From Sanghuangporus weigelae (taxonomy: Eukaryota; Basidiomycota; Agaricomycetes; Hymenochaetales; Hymenochaetaceae), in contig CP137322.1 in assembly GCA_033182465.1 (NCBI GenBank), forward strand, positions 124,001 through 188,000: a DNA stretch of 64,000 nt, read 5' to 3'. A program made the translations under genes and the position numbers. The notes below the pieces were generated by a model. The model ran no database searches and was not told the origin of the DNA. It was given only the letters and a program-made list of their open reading frames with translations. Below are positions 58,755-64,000 of this stretch, piece by piece. The first letter of the stretch is position 1; each line of letters opens with the position of its first letter.

Positions 58755-59913
58755 GGTATATGTAGGTATTTGAAGTAGCTTCCCTTCTGGACCAGATTGC
58801 TGGAAATCCTTGATGTCTCCTGACTCTTTTAAAATATCGACGGTTGACTTTGCATTTCCGGTTCAAAAATACCTGAAAGGGGTTGGGATACTGGTGTAAC
58901 CAACTTGAGCTAGGATTGGCACAATTTTGCTAGAGCAATCTAGACATTCCCATCTGTGTTTTATTGAGAGCCATTCGAGCAAAGTTGGATAATGCGTCGC
59001 ATCTGGTTCAGTGGAAGAATGAGAAGAACACCTTCGGCTGAGTTCAAGCTATCGGATTCTTCCGAATAAGTCACTTTCCCGCGACCGATTGTCTACTTTT
59101 ACTTTGCTCATCTCATCCACGATGTTCTTACTGGGCAGCATCGCCATAACTCATCTCGTCTACTAAACCTCTTTTGAAACTCCGGCCTGATCGAGCGCTT
59201 TCTACTCACGGAGGATGCAATTAGTTATGAACGCCCGCCTGCGGCCGTGAAGTACACCGATTCCGTTTTATCTGTTTGTAATCTATGCCTTCATTGCCAT
59301 GACTAACTCTTCTTATACCAAAATACTTTCCAGAGTATCTACCGGCCATGACACAGAGAGAACATACCAGAACGTGAATTTTGAGTCCTAGCTTCGGTTT
59401 AAGAGAATAACTCGATATCCTTCTGCGAACCTGCTAAGGTCCGTGAGTATGTCGCCCTGAGCAATCGCGAGAAAATAATCATTGGTTTCATTTTCCATAT
59501 GTATTTATTTATTTATTGCTTCCGATCCGGCTTTTTGGGGATTACTCTATTATTTCCACCTACCGGATGTTACAACGATCTGTAAGTTACTTTCTTTTTG
59601 CCCCACTACTTTTGACGCAGGAAAATCGCAAAATCGATTCTAGTGGGAAGTAAAGAAGTTTGATTTCCTAATGTAGCAGTGGAAAGACCGACGTCTCGTT
59701 CTTCCTAACTTTCATCCCTTGCATGACCGTGCTTCTTTGGGTCATCCCGGGTTGCGCATTGCATTGCTTTCGCAAACGCTCAGCGAAACTCCGACCTCTG
59801 AGGCACGAGGTACTCATCTGGCACACTTAAAGTGTCCGCAACGTCTACTTTTCCTAAGCCATCTGCGCTATCCCTCGTCCCTGGCATCGAATCAAACAGC
59901 TTCTGATTCACCG
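58755..59913. other. Intergenic, 1.1 kb
   Basis: The left part is the duplicated flank of copy 2. An open frame runs from 59719 into the GMC gene but lacks a signal sequence, so it is treated as leader. No other gene seen. Confidence 0.45.
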
Positions 59914-62519
59914 ATGTTCTTCTTAATTGGGCTGCTTGTCCTCTTCCTCACTTTCTCTGGAACTACTGTGCATGCGGTTTTGTACCAAGATTTGTCCTAC
60001 TTGCCACCAAATAAGACCTATGACTACATTATTGTCGGCGGTAAGATATTAAACGATTCATTTGCATAGTCTGACTTAACTTCAGGTGGTGCTGGTGGGG
60101 GAGTGCTTGCCAATCGTCTCTCCCAGGTGGCCTCTTTGAAAATATTATTAATTGAAGCTGGGTCTAGGTAGGCGTTTTTCCTACATCCAACGGTTCGGTT
60201 TACTTCATTGTCCTACAGTGCCTTCCAGAACATGAATATCGAAGTGCCTGGGCTCGCCGTCAACTTACCAAACTCTCAATTCGTAGGATCATACTTCATG
60301 ATCTGGGTCTGTGAGGAAGATATTGATGTTTCTCCAGGATTGGAACTTTACTACCGTCAACCAAGCAAGTTTGAACAATCGTTCTATTCCCTATACTCGT
60401 GGATATGTACTTGGGGGATCCACTGCGATAAGTAACCATACCGACCATATTTCTGACTTTGCGGATTTCGCTCATAGTTCAATTTGTTAGATTTCATGGT
60501 ATTCACTCGGGGCTCGAGGCACGATTACGACCGCTGGGCAAATATTACTGAAGATGGGGGCTGGTCCTGGAATTCATTGCAGCGGTATAGAGAAAAGGTA
60601 ATTCCATTGGGATCAATGTATTTTCTGCTGGAGCTGTGGACTGATGGTTTCCAAGATTGACAAGATCACTCTGCCAGTCGACGGCCACGATATCACTCAG
60701 CAATTCGACCCCTCTGCTCATGGGTATTTTGGTGAATGTTTTGATTCATCTCGGATTTTCGTGAGCTCATACACATGAGACGATCAGGCCCACTTAGAAT
60801 CGACTTGCCGGGAACTCTACAACCCACTGATGACCTCGTGCTGAACGCCTCTACTCAACTTTCTAGCGAATTTCCTTTCAATTTAGATTATAATTCTGGA
60901 AATACGATAGGAGTCGGTAAGTGGATTACGCCGCCCCTTAGGAGCATTATATGTAAAGTAATGTCTAGGTTGGACCCAATCTACTGTAGGTATATTTAAC
61001 GGCGCAGTGAATTCGACTTTTAACGTTGATTTAGATTGCGAATGGCGTGCGAGATAGTTCTGCAGTTGCTTACATTGCGCCGGTGCTTTCTCGATCTAAT
61101 CTCGATGTTCTGGTCAACACTCGCGTTACTAGAGTCATACAAACTGGCATACAGTCTTCCATCCCAGAATTTCGTGCGGTAGAAGCTTCCGCGTCTTCAA
61201 ACGGTAAGCTTATTATTTCTATATCGATTCAGTGGTTGATATCTTTTATAGGTACCAAGTACACATTGAGTGCTAGGAGAGAGGTCATCCTTTCCTCTGG
61301 GGCCGTAAAGACACCCCACATTCGTAAGTATTGTGCAGGACTAACAATGGAAAAACAGTAACGTAATTGCTACAGTCATGCTCTCTGGCATCGGAGATGC
61401 TTCGCACCTGTCTTCTCACTCGATAAAAACAATCGTCGATCTGCCTGATGTCGGCCGTAACCTTCAGGTAAGATTACATCTTCTCTTGGAGAAAGAGATC
61501 GATAAAGCATAACTCGAATATAGGATCATACTCTTGTAGCATCATCCTGGAGTGTAAACTCGACAAACACTCTTGACAACCTAACCGAGGACGCAACTTT
61601 CTTTCAAAATCAACTTGATTTGTGGATCGCGAATGGGAGCGGAGAGCTCGGTAGCGGACCAGCGAGTCAAATTGGCTGGTTCAGGCTGCCAATGAATTCA
61701 TCCATATTTAACACTGTCCCAGATCCGAGTGCTGGGCCAACGTCAGCTCACTACGAGTTTTTATTCACGGTATGTTTTGTCTTATCATTTCATTATCGTT
61801 GTGGACTGATTTGCTGCTTGTTTAGAATGGATTTCTGTCGTTCTCAGAACCTTTCCCTTCCGATGGAGGCCATTTCTTCACGGTACTGACCGCTGTGGTA
61901 TCACCATCGTCTCGTAATGACACTCTTTCAGCCACAAATTTATTGTGAGTTTACTCATGTCATTTTTGTAGGTGGCAACATTTCTTTGGCATCCTCGGAT
62001 CCATTTGACTCCCCTGTCATAAATCCAAATCTACTCGGAACGGACTTCGATATTTTTACTATACGTGAAGGTATCAAAGCCATGAGGCGCTTTATGTCTG
62101 CTCCCGCGTGGAACGGATGGATTCTGCAAGAGCACGGAGCTTTCTCTCAAGCTCATACGGACGAGGAAATCGAGCAATACGCTAGAAATACTGCAAATAC
62201 GGTTGATCATGTTTCGGGTACAGTCTCCATGGGCAAGACTGGAACAACTGTCCTGGGAAGTGGAGCCTTGAACTCCGATTTGACCGTCAAGGGAACGATT
62301 GGCCTGAGAGTTGTTGACGCTTCTGCATTTGTAAGTACTCGCTACCAGCATAAATATGATCGGGCTCAAGTAAATATTGCAAATAGCCGTTTGTAGTCGC
62401 TGCGCATACACAAGCGGCAACATATATTTTGGCGGAGCGGGCTGCAGACCTCATCAAGGAGGATATGTTTAGTACGCCAGAATTTATCTTGCATCAATAT
62501 TTATCTTAATGTGACTCTT
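59914..62519 (+). CDS. GMC oxidoreductase (aryl-alcohol-oxidase-like), secreted
   Basis: FAD-dependent alcohol oxidase of the glucose-methanol-choline family, probably extracellular; such enzymes feed H2O2 to lignin-degrading peroxidases. Signal peptide MFFLIGLLVLFLTFSGTTVH. About 12 exons, all in frame. Blocks seen: the ADP-binding loop YDYIIVGGGAGGGVLANRL, ILLIEAGS, DWNFTTVNQ...RGYVLGGSTAIN, REVILSSGAVKTPH, LMLSGIGD, DVGRNLQDH, and the C-terminal catalytic pair: His in TVDHVSGTVSMG and His in PFVVAAHTQAATY. The start at 59914 is the first ATG that gives a signal peptide. N-glycosylation-like NxS/T sites occur (NNRS, NSTN, NLT). Another family member follows in tandem. Confidence 0.93.
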
Positions 62520-63513
62520 TATTCGGGGAATAGAAACAGAAACGAATACACAGGAGTGAGGCTGCAGTGGATTCTCTGTCGAGTCGCCAATTTCCGTGAA
62601 AACAGCGAAGCATCTGCCGATTCAGGGCCTTACTTCCAGACTCAGTTTTCAATTTCGCTCAACTCCGCGTAACAAGCTTCCACATTGCATAGTATTTCTC
62701 ATTTCTGTGATGTTATCTCGCGGGAAAGCACGTCGTGACGATGAGAAGGTAAGAAGTTAACCCAACTCTTCATTCAAATAAAGTACGTCTGCCGCATGCA
62801 GCGTCGACGGCCCGTGTCGCTTAGATGAAAGCAGCGGGCCGTTGTAACCTCAGCAAGATGTTCACTTAATTCCGAGATCTGTTTCCGTTTCTGAGTGCCC
62901 GTCTGAATCGAATACCATCAGACAATTACGTACGTTCTGAACTCAGGGTCAGAGCTTTGTCATGTTCGCTCGGACCAAAGTCTGGGTATTCGATTCAGGG
63001 TTCTACTTATATAAATTTCTATTGGCTATTGTCGGTTCGGTGTTATTCATTCCGCAATCAGATCATTAGGTACGTTCTCCAACAGCTATGCATTCTCTCA
63101 GGCTGTCTGAAGAAGAGGAAGGGCCCCGCCCATCTTGCTTGAGTATCGTATCTCCTTTCTTCCAATGTATGTGTGTTTTCCTGCTTTGCTTTCGTTTTGG
63201 CGTTTGTGAGAGACAATAAGTGGTTCGATCTATCCAATTGAACGGAACGATGCCTTCTCCGTGTGCTGATTCATGTCAACATTTGACATAGAAAGGATGC
63301 CCAAACGGAATCAATGAATGTTGATTCCTAACTCAGCATTGGGATGCCCGATATATAGTTCTTTTCACTGATCACGTTTTGCTTGCTTACACACCATGGG
63401 GATTCGATTTTACGAATGCTCAGAACTCCTTCAGTTCTCAATGCACGAGACCTTCCCGTCGCGTATTTAACGCGGTCTCAATCTCTTAGATCATTGACCG
63501 CTCCAACTTGCCC
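62520..63513. other. Intergenic between tandem GMC genes
   Basis: About 1 kb, no supported gene. Contains the promoter of the second GMC gene; a near-repeat tgttcgctcggaccaaag / tcggttcggtgttattc is seen but not interpreted. Confidence 0.4.
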
Positions 63514-64000
63514 ATGTTCGGCTTTGACATCTTAGTCCTCTTCCTCCTTCAACTCTTTCCGCTAACCACGCATGCAGCTCTGTATGAGGACCCATCCCAA
63601 TTGGCGCCAAATAAAGTTTATGACTACATTGTAGTCGGAGGTGAGACTCTTCAAAGTAGAGAATGCATACATGGGTCGGAGTTGATCTCACTTCGAGGTG
63701 GTGCCGCGGGAGGGGTGCTCTCAAATCGCCTCTCTGAGACACAAAATCTGAATATACTACTTATTGAAGCTGGATCTAGGTGCGGACTTTCATTCTCAAG
63801 AAATTTCTATTCGTTTACTTTTGAGAAATCCAGTGACTTCCAGAACACGAATATCGAGGTACCTGCGTTGGCTAGTAGGCTGCCGAACTCCCAATTCGTA
63901 CGTTTCGATCATTTTCTTCTCTCAATAAGGAAGCCGGTGACGTTTTCCAGGACTGGAACTTTACGACCGTCAACCAGGAGAGTTTAAACAATCGTTCCAT
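63514..64000 (+). CDS. Second GMC oxidoreductase (5' part, cut by window edge)
   Basis: Starts MFGFDILVLFLLQLFPLTTH, a signal peptide, then LYEDPSQLAPNKVYDYIVVGG and, after an intron, GAAGGVLSNRLSETQNLNILL. The DWNFTTVNQESLNNRS block is reached just before the edge. Closely related to the upstream gene (same splice positions), so a tandem duplication is likely. The catalytic C-terminus lies outside the window. Confidence 0.88.

Noticed and set aside
59719-59913. Start of the GMC oxidase at 59719
   Set aside because: This extension has no signal peptide and would bury the one that starts at 59914.
1-64000. tRNA, rRNA, CRISPR arrays and insertion sequences
   Set aside because: No tRNA B-box with a matching fold, no rRNA segments, no spaced repeats, no transposase with terminal repeats could be seen by eye; small RNA genes may still be missed without a scan.

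Overview
The window is nuclear DNA from a filamentous fungus, almost certainly an agaricomycete (Basidiomycota). Genes run on both strands, are cut by many short GT-AG introns of about 50-65 bases, and belong to typical mushroom families: GMC alcohol oxidase, multi-intron P450, F-box-like protein and PKHD-like 2-oxoglutarate oxygenase. I saw no operons, CRISPR arrays, insertion sequences or RNA genes. Gene models below were spliced by hand from reading frames and splice sites, so exon ends are predictions.

Layout. 1-5.8 kb: a Dbf4-like kinase subunit (minus, runs off the left edge), divergent from a choline/ethanolamine phosphotransferase, then an unrecognised conserved-looking gene. 7.2-11.5 kb: an intact cytochrome P450 facing a multi-spanning membrane protein. 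11.5-15 kb: mostly empty, with one decayed coding-like patch. 15-18 kb: ferrochelatase (with an 8-base microexon) and an aldo/keto reductase. 18.6-24.1 kb: one very large minus-strand gene, a Sec7-PH Arf-GEF-like protein, whose front part looks like a separate ORF until two short exons are recognised. 24.8-28.7 kb: a 2-oxoglutarate oxygenase and a decayed paralogue. 29.6-33.1 kb: an iron-type alcohol dehydrogenase / maleylacetate-reductase-like gene and an F-box/LRR-like gene. 34.5-37.6 kb: a very GC-rich mitochondrial cation-diffusion-facilitator gene, divergent from a damaged flavin-reductase-like gene. 39.6-41.7 kb: sulfite oxidase.

42.2-52.8 kb is the most unusual part. A unit of about 5 kb is present twice: an unrecognised helical-plus-beta protein (+), an iron-type alcohol dehydrogenase (-), then a flavin-reductase-like flavoprotein (+). 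Unit B (47.2-52.8 kb) is complete. In unit A (42.2-46.7 kb) a deletion joined the middle of the dehydrogenase to the tail of a flavoprotein gene. The helical proteins are a mosaic: leader and C-terminal half are almost identical between copies, while the N-terminal helical half is strongly diverged.

53.5-58.8 kb: a small unrecognised gene, MIA40, a protein whose layout resembles the DNA-repair factor PAXX, and a tandem pair of small unknown genes. 59.9-64 kb: two tandem GMC oxidoreductases, the second cut by the right edge.

How the genes may work together (inference): the dehydrogenase/flavoprotein pair shares a 152-base divergent promoter and occurs beside oxidases (GMC, P450, AKR), which would suit breakdown of plant-derived aromatics. 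The housekeeping genes (Dbf4, EPT/CPT, ferrochelatase, Arf-GEF, MIA40, sulfite oxidase) are unrelated to each other.
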